DNA of 64,000 nt, from assembly GCA_014529385.2 (NCBI GenBank), contig CM043963.1, positions 1,740,001-1,804,000 of the forward strand, in the 5' to 3' direction. Under the pieces are notes generated by a model, which worked only from the letters and a program-made list of their open reading frames with translations, did no database searches and was not told the DNA's origin. Shown here piece by piece: positions 20,443-32,278 of this stretch. The DNA is from Adiantum capillus-veneris (lineage: Eukaryota > Streptophyta > Polypodiopsida > Polypodiales > Pteridaceae). The translations under genes and the position numbers were made by a program. Every line of letters begins with the position of its first letter. The stretch's first letter is position 1.

Positions 20443-23400
20443 TATGAATTATGAGTTACAAACTATGCACAATGCATGATGACCTATAGATTATAAACTA
20501 TGCACTATCATCAATGACCTATGGACTACACAATATGAGAAATGAACTTTGATTTTTGAACTATACACTATCAATACTAAACTGTGAGCTGTCCATATAA
20601 TTTTGAAGTATGAACTGTCATCAATGAGCTATGGACTGTCATTGATACATGCCTGTTTCACATGTATATGACTAACTATACAATAGCACTAATAAGCAAA
20701 TGCACTATGCACTATGAATTATGAATTATAAACTATACACTATACATTGATAATAATTTATGAATCATGCATTGTACATTAATAATATGTGTATAATACA
20801 AGTACATAGGCACACAACCTTAGTTCCAATAGGCACATAATCTTGCACAGCAGCAAGAAGAACCAAATTTGTGGTGCATAGCACTAGGAACAACCTAGTG
20901 GTCCATGTTTATCCTTGTTATCATTTTCAAACCTGATGCATTCTTTTAAAAATAAGCATGTTAACCATTAGCTAATATACAGATAGGTAAATACATAGAT
21001 AGATGTATATTATATATGTAGATCTTTTTAGTATAGCATCTTTGTGGGCAGGAGATAGTGGGGTTATGTTGCTTCAAGTTACAAATTACAAGTCACACGT
21101 TACAAGTTACTGAATGATTTATGAATTATGCATTGTGCACTATAGAGTATGATTTATAAACTATGCATTGTCCTAAATGAGCTATGAACTATGCAATATA
21201 AACAATGAACTTTGATTTTTGAATTATACACTATTAGGAATAATCTATAATATACACTATGCCCTCATTGCTAATAGTGCATAGTACAAAAAATTATGAA
21301 TTAGAAATCATGAAATATCAACTATAGACTATAAACTATAAAGTATACACTACAAACTTTGGATTATGCCTTATGAACTATACAATATAAAGAATCAACT
21401 AGGAGCTGCTAGTGCGAGAGGCGCATTTTGGAATCAGCATGTGTAAACATTTTTTGCTTAGTGTATTATACATGATTATGCTCATGTCATGTTTATCCTC
21501 TTCCTTGTTTACAAATGTTTATGAAATGCTGGCCATTTATGCTTAGTGTTTTGTACACAATTTTGCTTGTGCATTTTGCATTAACTACAAACTATGGACT
21601 ATAAATTATGAGTTACAAACTATGCACAATGCATGATGACCTATAAACTATAAACTATGCACTATCATCAATGACCTATGGACTACACAATATGAGAAAT
21701 GAACTTAGATTTTTGAGCTATACACTATCAATACTAAGTTGTGAGCTGTCCATATAATTTTGAAGTATGAACTATCATCAATGAGCTATGGACTATCATT
21801 GATACATGCATGTTTCACATGTATATGATAAACTATACAATAGCAATAATAAGCAATGCAGTATGCACTATGAATTATGAATTATAAACTATACACTATA
21901 CATTGATCATAATTTATGAATCATGCACTGTACATTAATAATATGTGTATGATACAAGTACATAGGCACACAACCTTAGTTCCAATAGGCACATAATCTT
22001 GCATAGCAGCAAGAAGAACTAAATTTGCGGTGCATAGCACTAGGAACAACCAAGAGGTCCACGTTTATCCTTGTTATAATTTTCGGAACTGATGCATGCT
22101 TTTAAAAGTAACCATGTTAACCATTAGCTAATAGATAGATAGGTAAATACATAGATAGATGTATATGTAGATCGTTTTAGTATAGCATCTTTGCGGACAG
22201 AAGATAGTGGGGTTGTGTTGCTTCAAGTTACAAATTACAAGTTACTAAATGATTTATGAATTATGCACTGTGCACTATAGAGTATGACTTATAAACTATG
22301 CATTATCCTGAATGAGCTATGAACTATGCAATATAAACAATGAGCTTTGATTTCTGAATTATACACTATCAGGAATAACCTATAAAATATACACTATGAT
22401 TTATGAAGTCATCAATATACACTATTCGCTCATTGCTAATAGTGCATAGTACAAAAAATTATGAATTAGAAATCATGAAATATCAACTATAAACTATAAA
22501 CTCTAAACTATGAACTATGAACTATGAAATATCAACTATAAACTATAAACTCTAAACTATGAAATATCAACTCTAAACTATAAACTATGAACTATGGATT
22601 ATGCTTTATGAACTATACAATTTAAACAATGAACTAGGAGCTCCTAGTGCGAGAGGCGTATTTTGGAATCAGCTTGTGGATACATTTCCACACATCCCTT
22701 CTGCACACCCTTAGTTCATAGTTAACGATTTTAGGGTTTAGGGTTTAAGGTTTAAGGTTTATGGCTTAGGGTTTAGAGTTTATGTATTAGGGTTTAGGGT
22801 TTAGGGTTTAGGGCTTAGCTTTTAGGATTTAGGGTTTAGGGTTTATGGCTTAGGGTTTAGGGCTTTAGGATTTAGGGTTTTAGGATTTATGGCTTAGGGT
22901 TTAGGTCTTAGTGTCCACTTGATTTCATAGTATGTGATAACCTCTTTGTTAGTACATAGTTCATAGTTGATTTTATAGTACATAGCTTACAAATCATAGT
23001 ACAGAGCTCATAGATCATAGTTCATATTATACATTTCATAGTTCATAGCTCATAATTCATACTTTGTAGTTTAGTAGAATGCAGATAAGTACTCTCTTCT
23101 TGACATTTTTTGCTACTATACTATACATGATTATGCTCATGTCATGTTTATCCTCTTCCTTGTTTACAAATGTTTATGAAATGCTGGACATTTATGCTTA
23201 GTGTTTTGTACACAATTTTGCATTCTGCATTTTGCATAAACTACAAACTATGGACTATAAATTATGAGTTATAAACTATGCACAATGCATGATGACCTAT
23301 AAACTATAAACTATGCACTATCAGCAATGACCTATGGACTACACGATATAAGCAATGAAAGTAGATTTTTGAACTATACACTATCAATACTAAACTGTTA

Positions 23401-24040
23401 GCTGTCCATATAATTTTGAAGTATGAACTATTAGCAATGAGCTATGGGCTGTCATTGATACATGCCTGTTTCACATGTATATGATAAACTATACAATAGC
23501 AATAATAAGTAGTGCACTATGCACTATGAATTATGAATTATAAACTATACACTATACATTGATAATAATTTATGAATCATGCACTGTACATTTATAATAT
23601 GTTTATAATGCAAGTACATAGGCACGCAACCTTAGTTCCAATAGGCGCATAATCTTGCACAATAGCAAGAAGAACCAAATTTGCGCTGCATAGGACTAGG
23701 AACAACCAAGAGGTCCACGTTTATCCTTGTTATGATTTTTAGAATTGATGCATGCTTTTAAAAATAACCATGTGAACCATTAGCTAATAGATAGATAGGT
23801 AAATACATAGGTAGATGTATATGTAGATCGTTTTAGTATAGCATCTTTGTGGACAAGAGATAGTGGGGTTGTGTTGCTTGAAGTTACAAATTACAAGTCA
23901 CACGTTACAAGTTAGTAAATGATTTATGAATTATGCATTATGCACTATAGAGTATGATTTATAAACTATGCATTGTCCTGAATAATCTATGAACTATGCA
24001 ATATAAACAATGAACTTTGATTTTTGAATTATACACAACA
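20443..24040. repeat. AT-rich satellite array with higher-order units of about 1.15-1.25 kb
   Basis: Three units start at about 20443, 21597 and 23250. Each opens with TATGAATTATGAGTTACAAA-like sequence and contains the same ordered landmarks: CATGTTTCACATGTATATGA, AGGCACACAACCTTAGTTCC and AGATAGTGGGGTTRTGTTGC. The third is cut at about 24040. Within units the sequence is built from degenerate 10-12 bp blocks of the CTATGAACTATGAATTATAA type. The second unit is about 420 bp longer because of the insert at about 22686-23105. No genes. Confidence 0.88.
22729..22910 (+). repeat. Interstitial telomere-like array (TTTAGGG)n, degenerate
   Basis: About 25 units of the plant telomere repeat TTTAGGG, many perfect and others altered (TTTAAGG, TTATGGC, TTTAGGA). 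G-rich strand is plus. The array sits inside a satellite unit and is followed by the satellite's short motif in the opposite orientation (GTTCATAGTTCATAG at about 22930-23090). Confidence 0.92.
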
Positions 24041-24102
24041 TAGAGGCTATTTTCTCAAGACAGATTGTGTATTCGAGTTGAGTAAGAGAGGACAGAAAGT
24101 GT

Positions 24103-24127
24103 AGAGAGAGAGAGAGAGAGAGAGAGA
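24103..24127. repeat. (GA)n microsatellite
   Basis: About twelve GA units directly after the end of the satellite array. No gene is associated. Confidence 0.9.
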
Positions 24128-24269
24128 AAGAAATAGTGTCTAAGCTTCCCAAGGAGCGCTCTACTCTGCCTGTGCTGGGTCAATGATCCCCAACCCTCCT
24201 TGAGAGCAAGGTAAAGTCAAGACCTTGGCCCGAGCCCACTACGTGTCTCTCTTGACCACAAGAAGTTCC

Positions 24270-24990
24270 TGATCAACCTCTCTAGCTCAATGATACAAGA
24301 GCTCGAGAAAATCCAGCAAGATGTGATGTACCACATAGTAGCCAACAACACCTAGTTGGCCACCACAACCTTATCAGCAAGAGAAAGTTGTGGCGAGCTC
24401 CAACGGAGCAGTTTCCTCCTAATAGAGATGAGAATAAGATCAATCTGCTACTTTGGAGACGATCCAAACCAACCTGACAGCCCAAGTATCATACTACTAT
24501 CCCTGGAGCAATCCACATAAAGCCCTCTTCAGGCGACCAATCGAGCATGGGAGCACTACCAACCCAGAAAGACACTGTCTTCCACTAGTTGACCAGTGCT
24601 TCCCATGCCCAACAAAGAACACCTCAAGATCTTGCTCACACCTGTGCAAGTTGGCCTCCCGGCCCTCCAAAAACATGTATGAGTCATCAACAAACTCAAC
24701 GTCCAAAAGATCCACTACCTGAATAGGCAGCTGTAGACCACTCAAGCCAACCTCCTAGAGCCTACTCATTGCCTCAGCATAGAAGAGAAACAGGAAAGGA
24801 ACCATGTGAGCATAAGGCGTTCCCGTCTTCCCCCTACCAACAACACTTGACTGTGTACACACTTGTCGAGATCTGAAACTCCCCTACTCCCTGCCTCTGA
24901 AAACCCCATTCAGTGCATAGTGCCCTCAAGGAAACCCCGGCCAACTCTATCATACGTCTTCTCAAAATCGAGGAGGGGATAAGATAGATA
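24270..24990 (-). pseudogene. L1-like LINE reverse transcriptase fragment
   Basis: On the minus strand the 24990-24900 segment reads LLDFEKTYDRV, then a FLEGTM and MGF stretch. This is the RT motif usually seen as LDFEKAYDRVxWxFL. Further on, 24745-24497 contains VEFVDDSYMFLEG, a degenerate form of the FADD active-site box. Stops and shifts interrupt it. The endonuclease and the 3' end are missing. Confidence 0.65.
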
Positions 24991-25145
24991 TCGACTCTAT
25001 TGAGGATGTTGTAGCTTCTAGCAAGTCTGCTGCTACTAGAGTTGTTTTGCCTACAATTGAGAAATCTCATTGGGATGTTAGAGATGTACATGCTCATGCA
25101 TTGATTGCATCACCAAGCACACCAATGATTGCTAAATTAGGAGAT
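24985..25145 (+). pseudogene. Copia gag fragment
   Basis: The frame IEDVVASSKSAATRVVLP followed by HWDVRDVHAHA matches, on the opposite strand, the gag remnant of the copia element at 51500-51600. About 50 codons are recognisable. It abuts the LINE fragment, so two element pieces are joined here. Confidence 0.6.
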
Positions 25146-25560
25146 GGGAGGGAAAAACCACCACACTCGTGAACAGAATTGCCACCTAGGTGCTCCATGA
25201 ACCATGATGAAGCTGGGCCCTGGGTGTCAAAGTCGCAAGAAATCCTTGCAACACTCTCATATGCGGTTGGAGCTACCCTGGAGTCTCTCAAATTGGCCCC
25301 TATCCGTGTAGATAAGATCCAACCAAATTTCATGAACAGTCTCCGCTGGTGGACGAGTCGAGCCTCAAAGATGCGAAAGCAGCAAGCTCGCCAGATAAAC
25401 CATAGTGTCAGGCTGCAGAAGGAGCTCCCAATACCATTATCTATCTCTACTCCACTCCTAAGGAACTAAGTTTGTGGCTGACTGGAGTGTATTACAACCC
25501 TTCTATATCACAATCCTCCTGCTAAAATCCATTTGAAAACAAAGTGTTGGGCTCTTACTG
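25146..25560. other. Unassigned sequence
   Basis: Open frames exist on both strands (about 80-96 codons), but none matches a family I know. No repeats are visible. Confidence 0.35.
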
Positions 25561-25562
25561 GA

Positions 25563-25740
25563 TCCATCTCCTACTACTGGATTGCAAGCTCCAACTCAGT
25601 TATCTGTCGTGATCCATTGCTGTTGTTGAATTGTGAGCTCCACCTCGGTCCAAATTCATCTACTACTATTGAATTGTGAGCTCCACCTCTGTCCTGAGTC
25701 ATCTACGACTACCGAATTGTGAGTTCCACCTCTGTCTTGA
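25563..25740. repeat. Minisatellite, about 52-bp unit, four degenerate copies
   Basis: Repeated GAATTGTGAGCTCCACCTC with ATCTACTACTAYTG between the copies. No coding role seen. Confidence 0.75.
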
Positions 25741-26385
25741 TCTTGAGTGATCAGTAGGAGATGGTCTTTGTAGAAGGCCATCTTAGACCCAGTTCTGTTG
25801 ATGGCTCAATCCAAGTCTTTCTAATGTATAACAATAGGAGATCATGTATGACAATCCTATTTATCTTTGAGCCTCGTAGGGTGTTCACATGTAGCGTGTT
25901 CTTTTTGTTCTTTTGATCAAACTCACCAAGTTTTTGAACTATATAGTTTTCACATGTAGCATGTTCTTTTGGTCACAAATTACAATTTTCATGTTCATGT
26001 TCACGGTTTAATGCAGGTAGTAGCAACATGTCAGGATATGGAATCTCTTTTTGAGCTCAATTTAGAAACTGGATATATTTGAGATCATCCACCCTGCAAA
26101 CCATTGCTTCAAAGTTATTGATATCTCTTGACATTATTGTTGAGAAAGTGTTGATGTGTAGCACCATGCAGAAAGAGAACGTTGTAAAACCACCATCCTA
26201 TTTGAGAGAAGCTTCGAATGGAATCTTAAATGCTCAAAATAAACAAGCACTTGGGATCATCATCACGGCACTCCCAAATCGCTTGCTATAGAGGCCAGTG
26301 TTTCATTAGCAAACCATAGCCACTCTCTAGGCGTTTATGACTTCAAGGCTAACATATTGCATGGGGTAAGGGAGAATAGCTCTGA
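25741..26385. other. Unassigned sequence
   Basis: It contains two copies of CACATGTAGCRTGTTCTTTT (near 25889 and 25953) and a 70-codon open frame at 26079-26291 that I do not recognise. Confidence 0.35.
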
Positions 26386-26387
26386 TG

Positions 26388-26555
26388 CTAGCTCAATCAC
26401 TCTATGAAGCCCTAGCTCAATTGCTATGAAGCCCTAGCTCAATCACTCTTTGAGGCCTTAGCTCAATTGCTATGAAGCCCTAGTTCGATTGCTTGTGAAG
26501 CCCTAGCTCAATCATTTGTGAAACCCTAGCTCAATCGTTTGTGTGAAACCCTAGC
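26388..26555. repeat. Minisatellite with CCCTAGCTCAATC units
   Basis: About seven copies of an 18-29 bp unit built on GAAGCCCTAGCTCAATTGCT and variants. The CCCTA inside the unit is probably coincidental and the array is not telomeric. Confidence 0.8.
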
Positions 26556-27350
26556 ATATTTATGGCATATTTGAATGTATATTTGAGTGTGTATTACATA
26601 TTTGAATGTGCTCTCGCTCTTCTTGGGTTTGTCTTGCTTGTTTAGCCCATTTTAGCTTTTTGAACTTGTCACACGCATGTGATTAGTGTTTCCTCAAGAA
26701 TTGGTTTGTTGTGTCACAGAACAAAGACAACCCATTTTTCTCTTTGCAATGCAGAAAAAATGTTGCAATTTTGACCTTCACAGGTTACCACTCCTATGTC
26801 CACTCCTCAATCAAAAGGATACTATGAGATTATATGATCTTGAAGGTAAGAGCTATAGAGCAGCTTGAGGAGGCACATTCTTCCCCAAGGAATTCTCCCA
26901 TGTGCAACTCACCTGTCCAATGTTTACAAGCATCACCAAAAAGCCAACACTATGATAGGTTGTCAAAATTGGGGAGCACTGGGGAAGATCTCACCCACAA
27001 GAAGCTAGATTTTACTATAGCAATGATAAATTAAAAGAGAAATCTAGATTATCATGAACAAGAGTGGTATCAAAAACCTACAAATTGCTATGAGAGAATG
27101 GTGGCACACACCAACTTAGGACTACCACCATTAGAGATGCTTGAAGCCCTTGGAGAAATTTCTCAAGACGAGACTCTCCTTGTCATATATGTCACTTTGC
27201 AAGTAAGTTGGATGTGTTGATGGATGAAAATAACTTCATTGTTGACAAATTGCAACAGATTATGCATGCATTGTGCTCTACGCAAGTGGTTTCTAAACTT
27301 CTTGTATTTTCTGAAGATGGATCAAAGACATCATCTTCTGTGATGAGGAT
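26556..27350. other. Unassigned sequence
   Basis: Several short plus-strand frames, none with a recognisable domain. Confidence 0.3.
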
Positions 27351-27480
27351 TAGAGCGATAAACAACTATACATCTCCCACTTCATCATGATATGATGGGT
27401 AGATCAGAGTGATCAGAGTGATCGACACCTATACATCTCCCACTCCATGATGAGTAGATTAGAGTGATTGACACCTATTC
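27350..27480. repeat. Short tandem duplication
   Basis: Two and a half copies of a unit containing ACACCTATACATCTCCCACT and AGATYAGAGTGATYGACACC. Confidence 0.7.
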
Positions 27481-27666
27481 ATTTTTAGTTAAGCGGACAA
27501 CTAGCAATCAACCAATCAAAACTAAACTCCAAACATCGACGCTGCATAGCTTCCAATTACGATGACTAGGCTATCCCTCTCTAATTGCTTTGATGAATTG
27601 TAACATGTCCACATGATGGTACATTGAGTCCATGTGCATAGCCTCCAAAATGCTTCTCAATGAGAT

Positions 27667-28020
27667 AAACATTGGTTTTGCGCACTTCTAAATTTCAGCA
27701 TGTGACTCTATCCCGATTGCGACCACTCTATCCCAATTGTGACTCTATCCCAATTGTGACCAAGGGTGTTAGGGTTAGGATTTGTGCATACGGATTCTGG
27801 AGTAGGTGTAACCTAGTGAAGGGATAGTGCCTCTAGACTTTCATGCAATTCTGAGATGTTTAAACATTGGATTTGCGCACTTCTAAATTTCAGCCTGTGA
27901 CTCTATCCCAATTGCGACCAAGGGTGTCAGGGTTAGGATTTGTGCATACGGACTCTGGGGTAGGTGTATCCTTGTGAAGGGATAGTGCCTCTAGAGTTTC
28001 ATCCAATTTTGAGATGTTTA
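27667..28020 (+). repeat. Tandem duplication (about 195 and 159 bp) within LTR-like sequence
   Basis: Unit 1 (27667-27861) and unit 2 (27862-28020) both run from AAACATTGG to GAGATGTTTA. Unit 1 has extra CTCTATCCCAATTGTGAC copies. The sequence resembles the U5-like part of the LTR-like region at 46744-47660. Confidence 0.8.
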
Positions 28021-28280
28021 GCACGTGTTTAGGGTTACGTATGCCTCATGGGTTTTGATGGGTTGAGAGTAGAGATAGAATGATTGAGATACATTGCAAG
28101 AGTGCGTATGGGTAGGTCGGTCTCAGCCTGACAAGCTAACGAGATTGCCTCCATACACCTGCGGGTTAGTCGTGTCCTTGGATGACATTATGTGATAAGG
28201 GTTATGCTTGTGAGCATGAGCAGGTGTGAGTGACCCCGAGCGATAACCTAGTGAAATTAGGAGTTAGTCTTCTATGTTTT
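28021..28280 (+). repeat. LTR-like remnant
   Basis: TCTCAGCCTGACAAGCTAAC and GAGATTGCC followed by TTGGATGACATTATG correspond to 47545-47625 in the LTR-like region there. It lies upstream of the Tat-type element in the right orientation, but no primer binding site is visible, so its ownership is unproven. Confidence 0.45.
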
Positions 28281-28984
28281 AAGTAAAAGTGTTTTCAAAT
28301 TATATAGATAGTAGATGCAAATAGATGCATTAGGTGAATGGGATGCTTGTGCCCAAAAAAAAAGAAAAAAATTTCTTAAACATCACCTAGAATTTACCAA
28401 AAGAACCAAACACATCAATACTCATGATTGACTTTCAAAAACTCAATTGAAATCACATTTTTTCCTGTTTTCTTAGCATCAAGTGCTTCATAAAAGATGT
28501 CCATAAAACTGTCGAAATATTCATCCAAAAAACTATTGCTACCACAAGCCTTTGACACTTTTGCATGAGGATTTTATCTAAATGCCCACCATTCCGATAG
28601 CATATTTACTTGTCCATATGAGCAAGCCAATTGTTTGTTGCCTTACATTTTATGAAACTATCATGCAAACATTCTTGATTTAACTTATTAAGGAGACATA
28701 AAACAATAGGATTTTTCTTTGAGTAATAGTACCTAGGGTTAAGGAATATATCCATGCACAAGTTAACATGCTAAATTTCAAAATCTTCTGGCTTGGATGG
28801 GGAAATCTTGGGCCTTGCTGCCCCTTGGCTTTCCAATGGCACCATCCAAGAAGGACTAGCTTGGAAGTGCATGATAATCTACCAAAAGAGAATATCAAAA
28901 GTCACGAGCTTGTGATCTATTGAACTTAAAACGAGAAACAAATATTTACCTGAAGATGTGGATTTTTTTTGGAAAAGATGGAGG
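28281..28984. other. AT-rich sequence, no gene called
   Basis: It could be the leader of the gypsy element that follows. A purine run lies near 28355-28375. Nothing else is recognisable. Confidence 0.35.
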
Positions 28985-30203
28985 TTGCCCGCATTAGCAA
29001 TCAGATTCATGATCCTGCACAGATGTTACGTCTTCTCCAAATCTGTTTGAAGAGTGATGCATGAGTTTGGTCCAAAGAATTTGAAGATGAGTTTCATGCG
29101 ACGGATCCACCTGTGGGATTAAGTTGGGACAATCTAAGGCATGGATTGGAAGTGGAGTTTGTGATGACAGAAGATCCTGACAAAGTGTGGCAAGAAGTAC
29201 AAGGTTTAGTGCAAAGGGAAGGTGAGCCAGTAGATGCATACATACATAATTTTGCACTGGCATGGGAGCGGGTGTGCAAGGCCTTAGCACCACAGGTACC
29301 CCCACCTGACATGATGAAGAAGGACAGGTTCTTGGCTGGCCTTTGGGAGAATATATGTTGGAGAGTGGATCTAAAGAAGCCTAGGACATATGAAGATGCA
29401 CTAGAGGTTGCAAGGAACAAAGAGTGGAAGTTGAAAAAATGAGTCAGCTTCTACGAGTAGAGTCTTTGCCCAGGAGGTCTGAGTTTCAGCCTATGGGCTC
29501 TTTGCAAGGTCGCATGCCAAGGGTTCATCATGAACCAATGGTTTTTGTTACTCCTCAGGTTATGCCAGAAGTGGTCACTACAGTAGTGCAAGATGATGGG
29601 CTAAGGCAAGACATGAGACAAGTGGTAGATTTAATGAAGAATCTCATCCTAAACATGCTAGGTAATCTGGGAAATAATCGAGGTTGGGGGCGGTTTGCAA
29701 ATCAGCCAGGAGGTGAAGAAAAACCCAAGAATGGTGTTGAAAAAAGCAATGGTAGGTTTTGGAGGAAGACGCCCACGTGTTATAATTGCGGAGAGTTGGG
29801 ACACATCAGCTCGCAATGTGATAAGCCACCAAGGATGGAGGGAGACATGTATCCATTCCCAAGACAGGTGCTAACTAGGTCCAATGATTATGGCATTGAA
29901 ATTAAGGGAGAAGAAGGAACCAGTGGATTAACCCAAGAGGAAAAGGGAAAGACAAAAGTGATAACTGTGGTCACTTTGGAGAAGACAACAAAGCTGGAGG
30001 ATACATTGGTGATGCCTATTGGGAAGAGTACCACACAGGATAAGGAAGGAAGAAGTACCCCAGGTCCTAGCAAGAAGAAGGGAAAGAGCCATGAAGGCGA
30101 AGATGTCAAGGCCAAGAGCAAAAGAAGGGCTTATCGAAAGTTTCATGTTTCGGATTTTCCACTAGGGGATGGGCAATTAAGCTATGACTTGAAGGAGATT
30201 TAA
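28985..30203 (+). pseudogene. Gag of the Tat-type element
   Basis: The capsid-type region runs from about 28985 to 29440, including VGLSWDNLRHGLEVEFV and EPVDAYIHNFALAWERV. It shifts frame near 29430 and continues to 30203. A CCHC zinc knuckle (CYNCGELGHISSQC, spacing 2-4-4) lies at about 29777-29820. A long Lys/Glu-rich tail follows. A stop near 29068 and the frameshift break it. It would form the particle and bind RNA. Confidence 0.75.
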
Positions 30204-30279
30204 AAAGCAAGAAAGCAGATGTTACTTTTGGGCAACTCTCATAGAGATGGTGCCTAAGCTAAAGTGACAGTGTAAGAGG

Positions 30280-30942
30280 ATGGTTAACCCAATGGAAAAA
30301 GAACCAGAGAGAGGTTCAGTGAAGGTATTGGCTATGGATGAGCTACCAGACATTTTCCCAATAGTAGAGGTGTGGCACAAAAGAAAAAATCTAGGACAAG
30401 GTTATGTTGATGACAAAGCCCAAATATGTGTCATAACACACTCATGCGTTGAGAAGATGGGTCTTACAGTGACTGGGGTGTCAGGCTTTTGGATTAGATT
30501 GGCAAACCATCAGAAAGTAAAATGTTTGGGCATTGTAAAGAGCTTAGAAGTGGAGGCGTATGATGCAAAGGTGGTGGTTGATTTTCATGTGATACCAGCG
30601 GGGTTGGGAGCATATCCTATTATACTGGGCAGACCATGGTTACGTGCAGTGGGAGCTGTTCAAGATTGGCGACGTGGTACAATTAGCCTCCATGGAAAGA
30701 AATGTGCCAAGAAACTATATAATATGGACACAAGGAAAGTATTAAAACAGCTTTATGAATATGAAGATGAGTCTAGTGATGAAGACTATTACATAGTGAC
30801 TGATGAGGACAATGATAGTACTACCAGCAGTGATGAGGATGTTGATGTTGCATTTCTTTTGATGGACAAAGAAATCCAGGAGTCTGGTTTAGTTGCATTT
30901 GCAATGAGATTGAAGATGAAAGTGAAGGGCCTTATGAAGTGA
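30280..30942 (+). pseudogene. Retropepsin-like region of the Tat-type element
   Basis: The order of motifs fits the protease: a start at GQGYVDDKAQICVIT, where the catalytic D-S/T-G should be, then IRLANHQKVKCLGIV, and PIILGRPWLRAVGAV at the end, the ILGRPWL box of gypsy proteases. The active-site triad is replaced by VDDKA, so this copy would be catalytically dead. An acidic tail (DEDNDSTTSSDEDVD) follows. Confidence 0.7.
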
Positions 30943-32200
30943 TTGAGGCTGATGAAAACCACGGTTGAATTGTCAAAGAAGCAAGAATTGATGACACAAA
31001 TGATCAGTGGAGACCTCTCAGCTATGGAGAAGAAGATATATTTGCACATGCTGGCTAGTTTTCCTGATTTGTTCATTACTTCATATGAAGAGATTAGAGG
31101 GTTCAAAGGAGAAGAGATGCATATAGAACTGAAAGAAGGTGCTGAGCCAGTGTGACAAAGGCTAAGAAGGATGGGTCAAAAGCAAATGGAAGCCTTGCAG
31201 GAAGAGGTGGACAAGTTATTGAAGGCAGGGTTCATAGTCCTAGTGGAAACCACAGAATGGGTGAGTCCAGTAGTAGTTAGCCCAAAGAAGGATGGAAATT
31301 GGAGGATTTGTGTAGATTTTAAACCCTTAAATGCAGCAACTAAGAAGAACCCATATCCTCTTCCATTCATCGATCAGATCTTGGATTCAGTGGCAGGTTA
31401 TGAGAGGTACACTGTGTGCGATGATTTTTCAGGCTATCTTCAATTGAAGATTGCTCTTAAAGACCGAATAAAGAAAACTTTCATTATGCCATGGGGCTGT
31501 TATTGCTACACGGTATTGCCATTTGGGTTGTCAAATGGACCATCTTTCTATCAAGAGAGAGCAAATTGGGTATTGGAACCATTCATTGCTAGTTGTGTTA
31601 AAGCTTTTATGGACGACTTCTGTGTTTACAGCAGTAGGTCTGAACACCATGAGAAGCTGCAGATGGTATTGGCTCAATATGATGAATGTGGAGGACAACT
31701 AAATCCAAAGAAATGTCATCTATCACAGCCAAGGGTGAAGTTATTGGGCCATACAGTGTCAGAAAATGGCATTGAGGCTGATCCAGACAAGGTTAAGTCT
31801 ATTATTCTTCTTCCATCACCTATGAGTACGAAGCAATTGGCAACCTTTATACATAAAGTGAAGTACATGGCGCGGTTTATTCCATTGTCTTCACAGCTCC
31901 TTTATCCATTACAACAAGTGGCAAAGCATGATCCATTGCAATGGGATGACAAGTGTGAAGAAGTGTTTCAAGAGGTGAAAGAGGTGTTAGGGGGGCTATT
32001 AGCCATGCATGCTCCTGATTGAGAGCAAGTGTTTTATGTAAATCCATCAATAAGGGATGATGCCATTGGAGCCATGCTATTAAAAAAGGGGAAAGGAAGC
32101 CAATATATGAGGCCAGTATATTGTGCAAGCCAAGTGCAGAGAGAAATTTTTTGAAAGTAGAGCTAGTGATGGCCATTGTATATTTGCTTGTCAACGATTT
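30943..32200 (+). pseudogene. Reverse transcriptase and first RNase H of the Tat-type element
   Basis: After a stop at 31153-31155 the frame carries the standard RT order: WVSPVVVSPKKDGNWRICVD, YPLPFIDQILDSVAGY, DDFSGYLQLKI, LPFGLSNGPSFYQ and the active-site box FMDDFCVYS. LGHTVSENGI and DPDKVKSI follow. The main frame ends at 32022. The RNase H that follows (VNPSIRDDAIGAMLLKKG) is short and shifted. The YxDD box is present as FMDD, but the stops prevent a full product. Confidence 0.8.
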
Positions 32201-32278
32201 CGTCATTACTTGCTACCACGACCTTTTGTTTTCTTGACGAGTTACGCCTTTTTGCCATAGTTAATTAATGGCACTAAC

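Noticed and set aside
26388-26555. CCCTA-containing repeats as telomeric DNA
   Set aside because: The unit is CCCTAGCTCAATC-like with 18-29 bp spacing. It lacks the CCCTAAA heptamer, so it is an ordinary minisatellite.
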